A stretch of 21,612 bases of DNA from Oppiella nova (lineage: Eukaryota > Arthropoda > Arachnida > Sarcoptiformes > Oppiidae), in NCBI GenBank assembly GCA_905397405.1, contig CAJPVJ010000672.1, positions 1 through 21,612 of the forward strand. Reading direction: 5' to 3'. Each line of letters opens with the position of its first letter. Position 1 is the first letter of the stretch. Made by a program: the position numbers and the translations under genes. The notes under the pieces are model-generated. The model was not told where the DNA came from. It searched no databases and saw only the letters and a program-made list of their open reading frames with translations. Shown piece by piece: positions 1 through 10,157 of this stretch.

Positions 1-171
1 CCATTGTCTGCGCCGTTGTTGTCTGACAGAGACGTGTCGATCGATGGGGAACTGGTGGTCGCGTACTGGAGACGAGGTATCGATTTATTATAGTTATTGA
101 GCGACGCGTTGACACATCGGGGTATCGATCGGTAAAATCGGCCGCATTTTAGTGCTATTCTATGCATACTT
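1..171 (-). CDS. Probable partial exon of an unidentified protein (continues past left edge)
   Basis: The minus strand is open from a TGA near 197 to the window edge, and GC content rises sharply over about 1-150 compared with the AT-rich flank. The readable peptide begins in a basic, Cys-containing stretch (RSMHRIALKCGRFYRSIPRC) and turns Ser/Thr/Asn-rich (SIPRLQYATTSSPSIDTSLS). That order resembles the cytoplasmic tail of a membrane receptor, but this is an impression, not a family match. A possible splice acceptor (CGCCAG, minus strand) puts the exon start at 171; the pyrimidine tract before it is poor. A plus-strand frame from 1 to 93 is also open, but it stops while GC is still high, so the minus frame is preferred. 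I do not recognise the gene. No neighbouring exon could be joined to it. Confidence 0.35.
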
Positions 172-981
172 CTGGCGAAAAGCCTCCCTTTGAATCACTT
201 TTTACTTAATAAATGATTAAATGATTGGCGAAAAAGTTTTTAACACAAAGTTTTTACTGAGTTTTTCGACTGAAGTATACAGTAGTTTGTGTCAAATAAA
301 TGTGTAGATAAGGGTGTACATGAAAACTGCATCATATCCATGTCCCTTATCTATCGGTGCCGTACAGGCTACGTGTGCTCGCTATTGTAGTAATGAGATC
401 ACCGTTTAGTATACAAATGACTTCATTCACGTAAACAATTTTTGGCACTAATATAATAAATGGATTTAAATTACTATATACTAATAAACATCGCGCAAAA
501 AACATAGAGTTTTATTTTATGATAGCATGTAAGCCATCCGTTGAACTCAACCATACAATCCCTACGATAATGTCCTTCAAGTGTACACTTCATTGGTTTC
601 TGTCTTTTATTTTCTCTCATTTTTTTGTCTTACGTTTTGTTATGTGTTTTTGCGATCGTAAGACTGATTGCAAGACATGCCTCACCGCACGTACTCTACG
701 GGTATATGTAATTGTATAGAGATATACAGCCATATGTGCTGTACGTATACTAGTATTAGCGTATGTATCATAAATATAGAGATACAATCAACTGATTAAC
801 AGGTATATGGGAGGGGAATGGTAGGGCATAGTGGAAAGGCATATTAGAAGTGCAATTCGATATGCAATCACTCACTCCATTCATATTCCTATGCAAAGTG
901 AGGCCTATTTTTATATTAGCTAGCATAAAACTTCGCACTCGCATACTATCTCATTATTATTATACAGACATAATTATGCCT

Positions 982-985
<4 letters not shown>
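172..985. other. AT-rich noncoding stretch
   Basis: No coding signal is supported. ORFs here are short and of AT-driven composition. One perfect 10-base inverted repeat is visible (305-314 with 344-353, TAGATAAGGG / CCCTTATCTA, loop of 29 nt) with no associated gene. Confidence 0.5.
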
Positions 986-1018
<33 letters not shown>

Positions 1019-1025
1019 CTCTCTC
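986..1025. repeat. (TC)n microsatellite
   Basis: Nearly pure CT dinucleotide tract of about 40 bases with one interrupting G. It ends directly against the first copy of the 127-bp repeat. Confidence 0.95.
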
Positions 1026-1280
1026 CTAACTTTAATTGACTTTCACTTTCGCAGGCATATACACAGTACATACATTGTAATACCTGGGCGCCTGTGACCC
1101 CGCCCTTAAGAGTTAATGGTATCTCAACCATCGAGATGTCAATGACACCGAAACTAACTTTAATTGACTTTCACTTTCGCAGGCATATACACAGTACATA
1201 CATTGTAATACCTGGGCGCCTGTGACCCCGCCCTTAAGAGTTAATGGTATCTCAACCATCGAGATGTCAATGACACCGAA
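1026..1280. repeat. Two identical 127-bp copies separated by one base
   Basis: Bases 1026-1152 and 1154-1280 are identical by eye, with a single A (1153) between them. A third identical copy lies at 1724-1850. Each copy begins CTAAC, followed about 25 bases later by TTTCGCAG. On the plus strand this resembles a branch point and splice acceptor. A GC-rich core (CCTGGGCGCCTGTGACCCCG) follows, unlike the AT-rich surroundings. On the minus strand the core can be read as an open frame starting MVEIPLTLKGG and ending at a donor-like CAG/GTATTA (exon side ending at 1084 in copy 1). Neither reading is proved. The same 127+1 geometry recurs in the P450 gene. Confidence 0.9.
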
Positions 1281-1929
1281 TAAAAATATATCATAAAAAT
1301 CCTGTTGTTGTGGTCTGACTATCACAACAAATAACTGGCTTTCCCTATGCGATTCAACACTAGTCTCTCTCTCTCTCTCTCTCTCATCTAACCTGATATC
1401 TGAACAACTGTTACATAACTATAACAATGCAAACATTATATATCAATATTAGTATGTTTTTGATGATATATCTATACCCTATAATATTTATATATATTAT
1501 TGCGATATTTGCTAAAAACTCATCAATATTTGCCTTCACATACAAAAAATACAATAATTTTTTGTGCGAATGCTATCGATTTGTGTGCAGAAAATAATAA
1601 CTTTTTTCTCTCTCAATCACTATATTCTGGGTCCAAATGATAACAAATGAAATGCGAGACAAAACACATTAAATGACTTTTGATCTCACTTTTCATGTTT
1701 GAGAGACTCGTAAAAACTCGTAACTAACTTTAATTGACTTTCACTTTCGCAGGCATATACACAGTACATACATTGTAATACCTGGGCGCCTGTGACCCCG
1801 CCCTTAAGAGTTAATGGTATCTCAACCATCGAGATGTCAATGACACCGAAAAAAATATATCATAAAAATCCTGTTGTTGTGGTCTGACTATCACAACAAA
1901 TAACTGGCTTTCCCTATGCGATTCAACAC

Positions 1930-1967
<38 letters not shown>

Positions 1968-2300
1968 TAACCTGATATCTGAACAACTGTTACATAACTA
2001 TAACAATGCAAACATTATATATCAATATTAGTATGTTTTTGATGATATATCTGTATCCTATAATATTTATATATATTATTGCGATATTTGCTAAAAACTC
2101 ATCAATATTTGCCTTCACATACAAAAAATACAATAATTTTTTGTGCGAATGCTATCGATTTGTGTGCAAAAAAATAACTTTTTTCTCTCTCAATCACTAT
2201 ATTCTGGGTCCAAATGATAACAAATGAAATGCGAGACAAAACACATTAAATGACTTTTGATCTCACTTTCCATGTTTGAGAGACTCGTAAAAACTCGTAA
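1154..2300. repeat. Tandem duplication, about 570 bp unit (1154-1723 and 1724-2300)
   Basis: Two adjacent copies share the same order: the 127-bp repeat, a TGTTGTTGTGG motif, a CT microsatellite, an AT-rich stretch beginning CATCTAACCTGATATC, and the ending AAAACTCGTAA. They differ by a few substitutions and short indels, and by CT tract length: 22 bases at 1364-1385 against 32 at 1933-1964. The AT-rich part of the second copy has an open frame (2006-2227) that is hydrophobic and AT-driven. The equivalent frame in the first copy is broken, so I do not call it a gene. The pair could be a recent tandem duplication or two alleles assembled in series. Confidence 0.85.
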
Positions 2301-5300
2301 AAATGAGCCAAAAGTGCGAATTTTATGCTTATTTTAGGGCAGAGCTGGCAAAATAGTGCTTATTTAATAGGTCCTATTATAATGCCATTCAAAAAACACA
2401 GTGAGTGAGAGAATCCCTGGGCTTATCGCCAGTGATACCTAATTTAGGTGTTTATATAGCCGGGGGCGACAAAAGTGTCGAAATACCCGGTGATGTCAAG
2501 TAGTGGTGGGATTTCACTATAGCCTCTCAACACACGAGTATATAAACACTACACAAACAACTAAATACTTGATATTTAGATGATATTTATTGTCCATGAT
2601 TAGTTGTGTACAGTTTGTAAATAAAATTTGCTTTAAAAATGAGAAAAATATGTTTGACTTAAAAGTTGGGAAAGTGTTTGAAATGTTAGAAGTTTTGCGT
2701 GAATTGATGGCAAAGTTATTGATTTGAGAAATTTATTAGACATTTGTTGGGAATACTGTATTAAAAAACTTGTTTGTCGTGTCAAAAGTTAATTAACTAT
2801 AAGTTTTTTACTTTGGGAAAACATTTAAAATGTAATTAATCGGAAAACAGTAGTTATAAATTGATTTTCGTTAACAGATTTTTAACATTTTTCATAACTT
2901 GTAAAAAAAACTCATAACTTATCTAATCTGGCAATTTATTGACAAACATATGTCTCATATATATAAATGTCGAGTGGTATTAGCTAGCTAAAAAATCAAT
3001 GCACACACACACTGACATGATGAATTAGTATGTCTGTAGAGAAAATATTTATCCATTAAGTGTCAATCAATCAACGATAATATTAGCGGAGATAATGATT
3101 GGTAACCAAAAATAAAATCGCTTTTGAAATGTTATAATTAGCCGCCAAATGATCACAAACCTGTTAAATGGCAAGAATAACACTGGGATTACGTATAAAT
3201 ACATGATTATAAACATGGCACAAATTTTCATAGTTATTAAAACATTGTTTATTTGTTCAAAATTGTTCATTGAATTGAGAGTCTTATACATAATAATAAT
3301 GAGATTACAGTTAAAAGTTTTATATATATTTAGAGAATTGTTTTTGTTTTGTTTTTTTGTAAAATTGGTAATAATTTTCATATCTATCATAATAGTCATA
3401 ATATTCATTCAGTTGTCATTATTATATATAATTTTTGAAAGTTTTGCTTTTTGTTGAAAGACATTAAACCACTGTTTCATATATACTCGTCGAGAGAGAA
3501 AGTGCCTAAACTATAGCTCAAAGTCTTATTATTATCATATATATAATCATATAATTTTAAATTCACTTTATATTCACCTCTAATTACAAGTCGAGAGACA
3601 AAAAGTAAAACTTTGATTCCGTTGTGAATAACAGCACAAAAAAACGCTTATGTTTTTGGCTCTCATTTGAAAAAACATTTATAATAATAATGATTTGAAT
3701 TTGAATTCTCGTATGATTCACATCGTGTAACTTATATTATCTATGTGTTTGTGTTTTTATGCTGATATTATATATCATAATTAAAAATTGTAATCTTTTT
3801 TTCGCATCTAAATACTCCGTATACTTTTTCATTAACTCTTAATATATCAGTTTTAAATAATTACTCCGATAATTTGTTGTTGTGTTGTTGTTTAAAATGT
3901 TAATTATTGTAATAATTTTTTTATACAGACTTTTATTTTATAAGACCTTAAAAGGAAATCTCTATTCAAAACAATTTCTCGTAAATAGTTGTATAATATG
4001 AGAGAGAAATGAGAGGAAATTATATATGATTTTAAAAATGTATTTATGTGTTAAATGTTTTGTCAAATTATATATTAATTATATTAATCTCTTTTACTCT
4101 AATGATTATGTAATTTTTATAGTGTTTTATGACAAATAAATTAAATGTAATTATAATCGATAAATACAAGTCAATATATATATTTATAAATTTATATAAT
4201 ATTAATAATATAAATAATCATTAAATAAAAAACAATATAATGAATAAATGAATACATCTAAATTAAAATTAATATATATAATGTATGAATAAAATTTTGC
4301 GCACATTTGATCATGCATAATCATAAATACTCTCTCACTCTAGATAATTTGTTCAAACATTTGCTAGCTCCAAAATAATTGTAGATAAAATTATATATAT
4401 ATATGAGGTGAAAAACCAGTTCAATAAATACAAAATAATAACTGCAAATATTTATATAAATCATATAAACCATTACTTTTTGCTGTTTGTATGTGTTTTT
4501 TGATCGATGCGTACAAAATAATTTCAAATGGGTTATTAAACGTTACTCTAAATTGTAATCATAGCTTACAATCATATATATAATCAGTACATAAGAATTG
4601 TATCAAGTTAATTAAAGTTTTTTGTATCCATAATAATAATATACGAGATTAAAATTGGTGGACAGAATGTATTCTCCAAAATATTTTTATATATCATACA
4701 AAGAGACAAAATTACCTTTTATATAATTTTTAATAATTTGTAATTTGTTGAGACAATTAATGAGCAAAATTCAACATTACTTTTGTTTGTTTGTATCGAA
4801 ATATCAATAATTAAGTTATCGTGGTATTTGTTGCTGTAATTTGTTACGTTTACGTAAATCTAGAAACTTCTCGATATTATCCAATCAATCGATTAATTGT
4901 GCAGAAAATGAGTGAAAAACATTGAGTTATAATATGGTAATGAGAAACCAAAAAGTTTCGGTAGTTTTCGGGAGTACTTCCCAAAAAGTGGCGACAAATT
5001 TGATGCAAAAGTTGATGTTTTGTACATAAAAACGAGTCGAGACGTCAAATATTTGTTCGCTTATTACAGTATATATTAAAATCCCAATTAATATATCAAT
5101 GAATGAATTAAAATCTTTGAATTAACGGCTGAATCGCTGATCGTATTCACGAATCAATGAATTAAAAACTACTCTAAAAAATCCATTTAGAGCTAAACAA
5201 GTAGTCCATTACGAGTGGTATCATTAATATCAGTATTAAAACTCTTATTATTATTACTATATTCAATGAGATAATGATTAGATATCCTAATAGTCGGCAC
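2301..5300. other. Long AT-rich intergenic region downstream of the GPCR
   Basis: From about 2540 to 5280 the sequence is extremely AT-rich, with runs of TATATA and AATAAT and no ORF of convincing composition. The open frames at 3067-3457 overlap on opposite strands and are made of Ile, Asn, Lys and Phe codons, as expected from base composition. A small GC-richer island at about 2411-2530 contains a 30-codon open stretch but no recognisable protein. No clear AATAAA polyadenylation signal for the GPCR was found close to its stop. Confidence 0.6.
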
Positions 5301-6407
5301 TCAATGCTCCTCCTCATCCAAGTGCTCCTTCTCCTCGGCTATCGGCGACGTGGCTAACGGTGCCAACGGCTGGCTTTCCGCGTGATCGTCGCCGCCATCC
5401 ATGTTCTCCCGGCGCTGTCGACCACTACAGGTGCACACGGAGACCAACGAGTCCTTGAACTCCGGCTCAATGCTCAAGCAAAAGATGGGATTCAATACGA
5501 GCGGGACTTCGCTTATGGTATAGCATAGGAAGACAATCCACTCGTCGATGACCACCGGGCAGAGCTTGTAGTAGATGTTGGCCTGCAGGACATACCAGGG
5601 TATGCTGAACAGCAGGTGTATGACCACAATGGTGAGCGTGTAGTACAGGGCCTTCCGGTGCCGTTCGATGAACGCCTGGCTCTGGTCGTTATCCGGGACC
5701 ATTTTGCGCTTGACGATCAGCACGATGGCCAGGAGCAGTTTGATCCCAAACGGACCGATGTATGAGATGAGGAACCGGATGATGGCGTGTAGTTCCTCGT
5801 ACGGGAAGAGCAGATCGGGGAATATGATGATGAAGATGAGGAAGAAGGAGGCGAGCCATAGGAGCACCGACAGTATGACGGCGTTCACCTTTGACCCGTA
5901 GCACGACTTATAGCATCGGGCGAAACACGTGGCGAAGAAGCGGTCCAACACCATGAGGAAGAAGAACAGGGATGTGGTGGGCAGACCTATCTGGGGAAGG
6001 CCTGCCAACTGGACGACCACTTTGGGTAAGCCGTAGTCCGGGTTGTTGTAGTCGTAGCCGAACTGCTTGAGCGACCAGATGACGACGTCCAGGAGGTCGA
6101 TGACGACGGCCACGCATACGTTGATGACATACACACCCAAGCGATTAGTGATGATATTCGAGCACTTGATGTACACGAAGATCACTAACCCATTGCCGAT
6201 AAGTCCTAATCCGAGTAATATGAGCCGGAATATGAGTATAGCCTGTTTGACATTAGCGGGCGACTCATCGTATGGTAATCCGCTGGAGTTGGTGTAGTTC
6301 CCATCGATGGTGACACCATCGCGGATGAGCGTGTTGTTGAAACTGTTATTATCTAGCTGGTTATAAGTCTGATTAAACAACGGGTTGTACGGGTTGTTGA
6401 AACTCAT
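5301..6407 (-). CDS. Rhodopsin-like (class A) seven-transmembrane G-protein-coupled receptor, orphan
   Basis: This is an intact 368-residue receptor with no intron. The extracellular N-terminus (1-55) has N-glycosylation sequons at Asn12, 20, 24, 37 and 40. Seven hydrophobic segments lie near 56-80, 91-114, 137-163, 174-196, 208-232, 253-276 and 290-312. Class A landmarks are Gly71-Asn72 in TM1, Asp104 or Asp107 in TM2, Asp155-Arg156-Phe157 at the end of TM3 (DRF for DRY), Trp184 in TM4, Pro219 in TM5, Pro270 in TM6, and Asn306-Pro307 in TM7 (NPIFC for NPxxY). Cys325 and Cys327 in the tail could be palmitoylated. The last 30 residues are acidic. No Cys is found where the usual TM3-ECL2 disulfide would form. 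The CDS is GC-richer than its flanks, and the ATG has an A-rich context (AAAAAATGAG). Such receptors bind an extracellular ligand at the plasma membrane and signal through heterotrimeric G proteins. The ligand cannot be predicted here. Confidence 0.88.
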   Translation of the reverse strand: MSFNNPYNPLFNQTYNQLDNNSFNNTLIRDGVTIDGNYTNSSGLPYDESPANVKQAILIFRLILLGLGLIGNGLVIFVYIKCSNIITNRLGVYVINVCVAVVIDLLDVVIWSLKQFGYDYNNPDYGLPKVVVQLAGLPQIGLPTTSLFFFLMVLDRFFATCFARCYKSCYGSKVNAVILSVLLWLASFFLIFIIIFPDLLFPYEELHAIIRFLISYIGPFGIKLLLAIVLIVKRKMVPDNDQSQAFIERHRKALYYTLTIVVIHLLFSIPWYVLQANIYYKLCPVVIDEWIVFLCYTISEVPLVLNPIFCLSIEPEFKDSLVSVCTCSGRQRRENMDGGDDHAESQPLAPLATSPIAEEKEHLDEEEH

Positions 6408-7307
6408 TTTTTGGTGGTCAAGGTATCATAAGTTTTTTTTGATGGTTGTTCACAAGAATTGACACTTAATTATCCGGGGTATACGTGTGACGTAAGAATA
6501 AAGCTCACTGATGATGATTATCTCGCTGGGGGTGAACTAACACACACACATAGGCAATGGCTAATCGCCAGCAGTTCCAGCAATTGTCTCGACACTGGCA
6601 CTCATATGCGAATACAATGTTTTCAGTGGATATGACATCAGAAATGATTGGTTTAGAGTTGCGAATTGGTGTGTATTATAGTCGAGTAGTTGAGTATAGC
6701 TGATGAGTATAGTCAGGGAATGGTATCTGAACTTGTTTTGCGAGGTTTCAAAGTACAAAGTCAAAGCAATTGTATGAATCGCCAGCGAATTGTATGGTAT
6801 GATGTGTTTTTGTGCTGCACTTCACATACACTTTACATACAGAATTCACATACAATTGAATGCCAACTCTCTGTATGAATATGAAGTCTCGCACACTATT
6901 AGCAGTGGCAACGAAATCGGCGGTTCACTCAACACTTCACAACACAATTAAACAATAAAAGCGATTATTAGTATGATTTTTAATCAAAAGGTAGGGGAAA
7001 GCCACCGGAAGTGTCCGACACCACTGACAGCCAGCAGAAAAAAATTAAAAAAGACTGTCTTTGGAAGAGGCGGTTCAGCCAGTGATAGCTCTCTCTCACT
7101 ATCTCTCTCGCTGTCTCTCTCGCTCTCTCGCAGTAAGTGATCGGTTCACTTGTTTTGTTATGCAATGCCGCGCCCAACAGCCCTGTGCTGAGCTGCCTGT
7201 GCTGACTATCTGTACTGAGAACAGCTAGAAGAGTGCGAGTGAGAGCACATACAGCTCGATACAACAGCAACAAATGTCCTGCGTTACTCCACCAACCGCT
7301 CTCTCGT

Positions 7308-7309
<2 letters not shown>
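6408..7309. other. Upstream (5') side of the GPCR; putative promoter or 5' UTR region
   Basis: No gene is supported here. The stretch just before the GPCR start contains TGACGTAA at 6488-6495, which matches a CRE/bZIP-type half site; one match of this length can be chance. Interrupted CT-rich runs occur at about 7089-7133. The segment 7176-7223 has three near copies of CTGTGCTGA. An open frame on the minus strand (6980-7273) has no recognisable domain and overlaps the CT-rich run, so it is not called. Confidence 0.3.

Positions 7310-7344
<35 letters not shown>
7310..7344. repeat. (CT)n microsatellite
   Basis: Pure CT dinucleotide tract of about 35 bases, lying within the GC-richer region upstream of the GPCR. 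GA/CT tracts near arthropod promoters can bind GAGA-type factors; a function here is inference only. Confidence 0.95.
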
Positions 7345-7346
<2 letters not shown>

Positions 7347-7615
7347 CAGAAACTACTGGCGCTCCGACGACTGTTCACTGGCACTGCACTTCTCGCACTA
7401 CCACTCCGGTGCTCACTAACCACCACAACAGCTCCCAACACACAGACAGAGAGCTCCTACACTCCAACACCAATAGGCAGAGACAAATTGTGTGTATGAG
7501 AGGGCACAGGGCTATAATTTTAAATGCATTGACAGCGCAGTCATATATATATTTCTCTGGTCCTCCCGTTCCTCTGTGTGACCCTCCGTTTCACTCGTCA
7601 CTTATGGCACAACCG

Positions 7616-8212
7616 AAACATTTCAACGAATTTTTTTCGACAGACTTTTTAATATTTATCTCTCTTTATGTCTCTGAAAACGGTTGGACTACTGGTGTTA
7701 GCGCTCACACTCTGCAGCTACCAGTGCTCTCTCTCTCTCTCTCCTTCTCTCCCTATGCTCTACAGATTCTCTCTCTTTTCTCTCTCAATGTATTATCAAT
7801 AGTAGTGTAGTTTCGCTGTATGTATGGGGAAAGGGATCTGAGTTTTCGCAGCGCCAGTAGTCGCGCGGTCTTCGCGGCGAAGCCATTGAGTGAGAGAGAG
7901 AAGTAAACATTTCAACGAATTTTTTTCGACAGACTTTTTAATATTTATCTCTCTTTATGTCTCTGAAAACGGTTGGACTACTGGTGTTAGCGCTCACACT
8001 CTGCAGCTACCAGTGCTCTCTCTCTCTCTCTCTCTCCTTCTCTCCCTATGCTCTACAGATTCTCTCTCTTTCTCTCTCTCTCTCTTCTCTCTCAATGTAT
8101 TATCAATAGTAGTGTAGTTTCGCTGTATGTATGGGGAAAGGGATCTGAGTTTTCGCAGCGCCAGTAGTCGCGCGGTCTTCGCGGCGAAGCCATTGAGTGA
8201 GAGAGAGAAGTA
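7616..8212. repeat. Tandem duplication, about 290-308 bp unit (7616-7904 and 7905-8212)
   Basis: Both copies start AAACATTTCAACGAATT and end TGAGAGAGAGAAGT. The non-repeat parts appear identical. The copies differ only in CT-tract length (first tract 7727-7743 against 8016-8036, second tract longer in copy 2). Each ends with a CpG-rich segment (AGTAGTCGCGCGGTCTTCGC). On the minus strand the second copy plus its flank gives an open frame beginning MSAKMDQYF near 8234, with a basic stretch. That frame runs into the GA repeat and is not called as a gene. Near identity points to a very recent duplication or to allelic contigs joined end to end. Confidence 0.88.
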
Positions 8213-10012
8213 TTGATCCATTTTGGCGGACATTACCACTACGACTATTAGGGGTAACACAACACATCCCTGTGCTGTTGGGAATGAGAGAGATAGAGTA
8301 GTAGAAAAGAGTGTGTGGGCTATGCTTTGGGGCCAAAATGTCAATTTAGAGTCACTTTTGTTATAGATTTGCGAGAGAGAGAGAGAGAGAAATGTTTCAT
8401 TGAATGGCTTTTCACCAAAAGGTTATACAATAATCAACAATATTATTGAACTTTTCGGCTGAAAAATCGTATCAGCTTTGCCCACAATATAACAAAATAT
8501 TAGCTATAATTTTCGAGAGTCTAATATTACTGAATACTGTGAGTCCACTCACTATTGTATGTATTTGTCAGATGGAAAAGTAGTCATTAAAAGTAAATGA
8601 AAGCCCATTTTAACATAAATGGATATCGATATGCAATTTATGTATTATTATACAATATGTACGGCGAGACTATGGCGTCCACTTGAGGTCAATTAACTGG
8701 TGATATACCACTGAAAGCTTATTAATACAAATCGCTTATGAAAATCTACGGCTTCTGTGCTATACTGGCGTACTGTGTATAGCAGACTATTATATAATAC
8801 AATGGTGTTTAAGTTAATGATAGAAATGCACGCATAATATGTCACGCAATTGTGATCCACACACACAATATCTATGATGTAAGTGCCATACAGTGCCTGA
8901 AAGTGTATAACAATTTATATCATATATTTATGGATAGATATTGGGAGGGATAGGGATCAGAGTATTTTTCGAGAGACCAATGCTATGATTAGTCGAAGAT
9001 TGTATCCAAACGTGTGTGCATTTCTCAGATGGTGTACCCGTTTTTGGTGATATACTATACGTGTGTAGCGAATACACAAACAATGAATTAAAACGATTAC
9101 CATAAGTAAGAGTTGGAGTAAACCAATAGACAGAATCAGATGGTGAGTGAGTATGAGGAGCACTGGTATCACATCGTCTCAAATATCGATTCCTCATCTG
9201 CTCTTGACTTGCATCGGCTCAACAACAGCCTATTTTGTCTGTCTTTCCCTTTTTCTCCTATGCCTTACGATTCTTGATATTTTCCAATGCCTTTCGCTAT
9301 AAGAGTATCGAAACGATCATTAAATGGCAATCGAGTGCACCGCACATGAAATGTCTGTGACTTTTAAATCGCTGTGTTATTCAATGGGTTTCAATGGCTG
9401 AATACTACATGAACTCATACTTGGTGTATAAAAATTACTATTGAATCGTATGATATCTCGCAAACACTGGCAAATATAAACTGACAAACATTTGCCACTC
9501 ATTTGTATTATATGTTTGCTTACTATTCACTGATCACTTCATTCATTCACACAACTAGTATGCATTTATTTTAGCATAATTTTACGCTTTTCACTCGTGT
9601 TTTAACGATTGTATTTGGTTTTCAAATGCGATACAATAAGTTAGCTATGCTTTTGACCAAACATTGTATAACACATAATGCACTGCGAAGGCAAACCCAG
9701 AAATTGTTTGTTTTGTTTCCGAGAGAAAAGTTATGATATTTGTTGCGAAAGAAAAAACTCATATAAATGTCTGGAAAGCCTCGAAAATCCCTTTATTCCG
9801 TGATTTAAACATTATGTCCACAATATCTTCACTGCCATTGAGATGCCAATGAGTTTCTCGACGTCTTAAACACCCATTCCTTATCATAGAGTCATTAGCT
9901 TTCGTATAGACATCATTAGGTTTTTGCAATTCATACCATGAATATTACTACGAATTAAATTGAATTGAATTACTCTTTCAAAAAATTATTATATCATTAA
10001 AGATGGGGTAAT

Positions 10013-10016
<4 letters not shown>
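8213..10016. other. Noncoding stretch with one (GA)n tract
   Basis: Apart from a (GA)n tract at 8373-8391 I see no gene here. Open frames at 8928-9197 on the minus strand overlap one another, lack recognisable motifs and follow base composition. Confidence 0.5.
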
Positions 10017-10048
<32 letters not shown>

Positions 10049-10121
10049 ATAAATTATTTGATGGAAATTGTTGGCGAAAAGGGATATCTTAGCCGTCAGT
10101 GAGATATAAATAATATAAGAA

Positions 10122-10152
<31 letters not shown>
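10017..10152. repeat. Inverted microsatellite pair: (GA)n at 10017-10046 and (TC)n at 10125-10152
   Basis: A 30-base GA tract is followed 78 bases later by a 28-base TC tract on the same strand. The two can therefore pair as a 28-bp hairpin stem. The TC tract ends in CAG, like a pyrimidine tract plus splice acceptor, four bases before the ATG of the small ORF at 10158. Confidence 0.9.
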
Positions 10153-10157
10153 AGAAA

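Noticed and set aside
305-353. 10-base inverted repeat with a 29-nt loop
   Set aside because: No gene, terminator context or second copy nearby; could be chance.
3067-3457. Two overlapping ORFs of about 100 codons on opposite strands
   Set aside because: Both consist of AT-rich codons (Ile, Asn, Lys, Phe, Met) with no motif; expected from base composition.
5668-6297. Other-frame ORFs inside the GPCR gene
   Set aside because: They are shadows of the GC-rich GPCR coding sequence.
6980-7273. 97-codon minus-strand ORF upstream of the GPCR
   Set aside because: It has no domain, crosses a CT-rich run and is not GC-patterned like the real genes.
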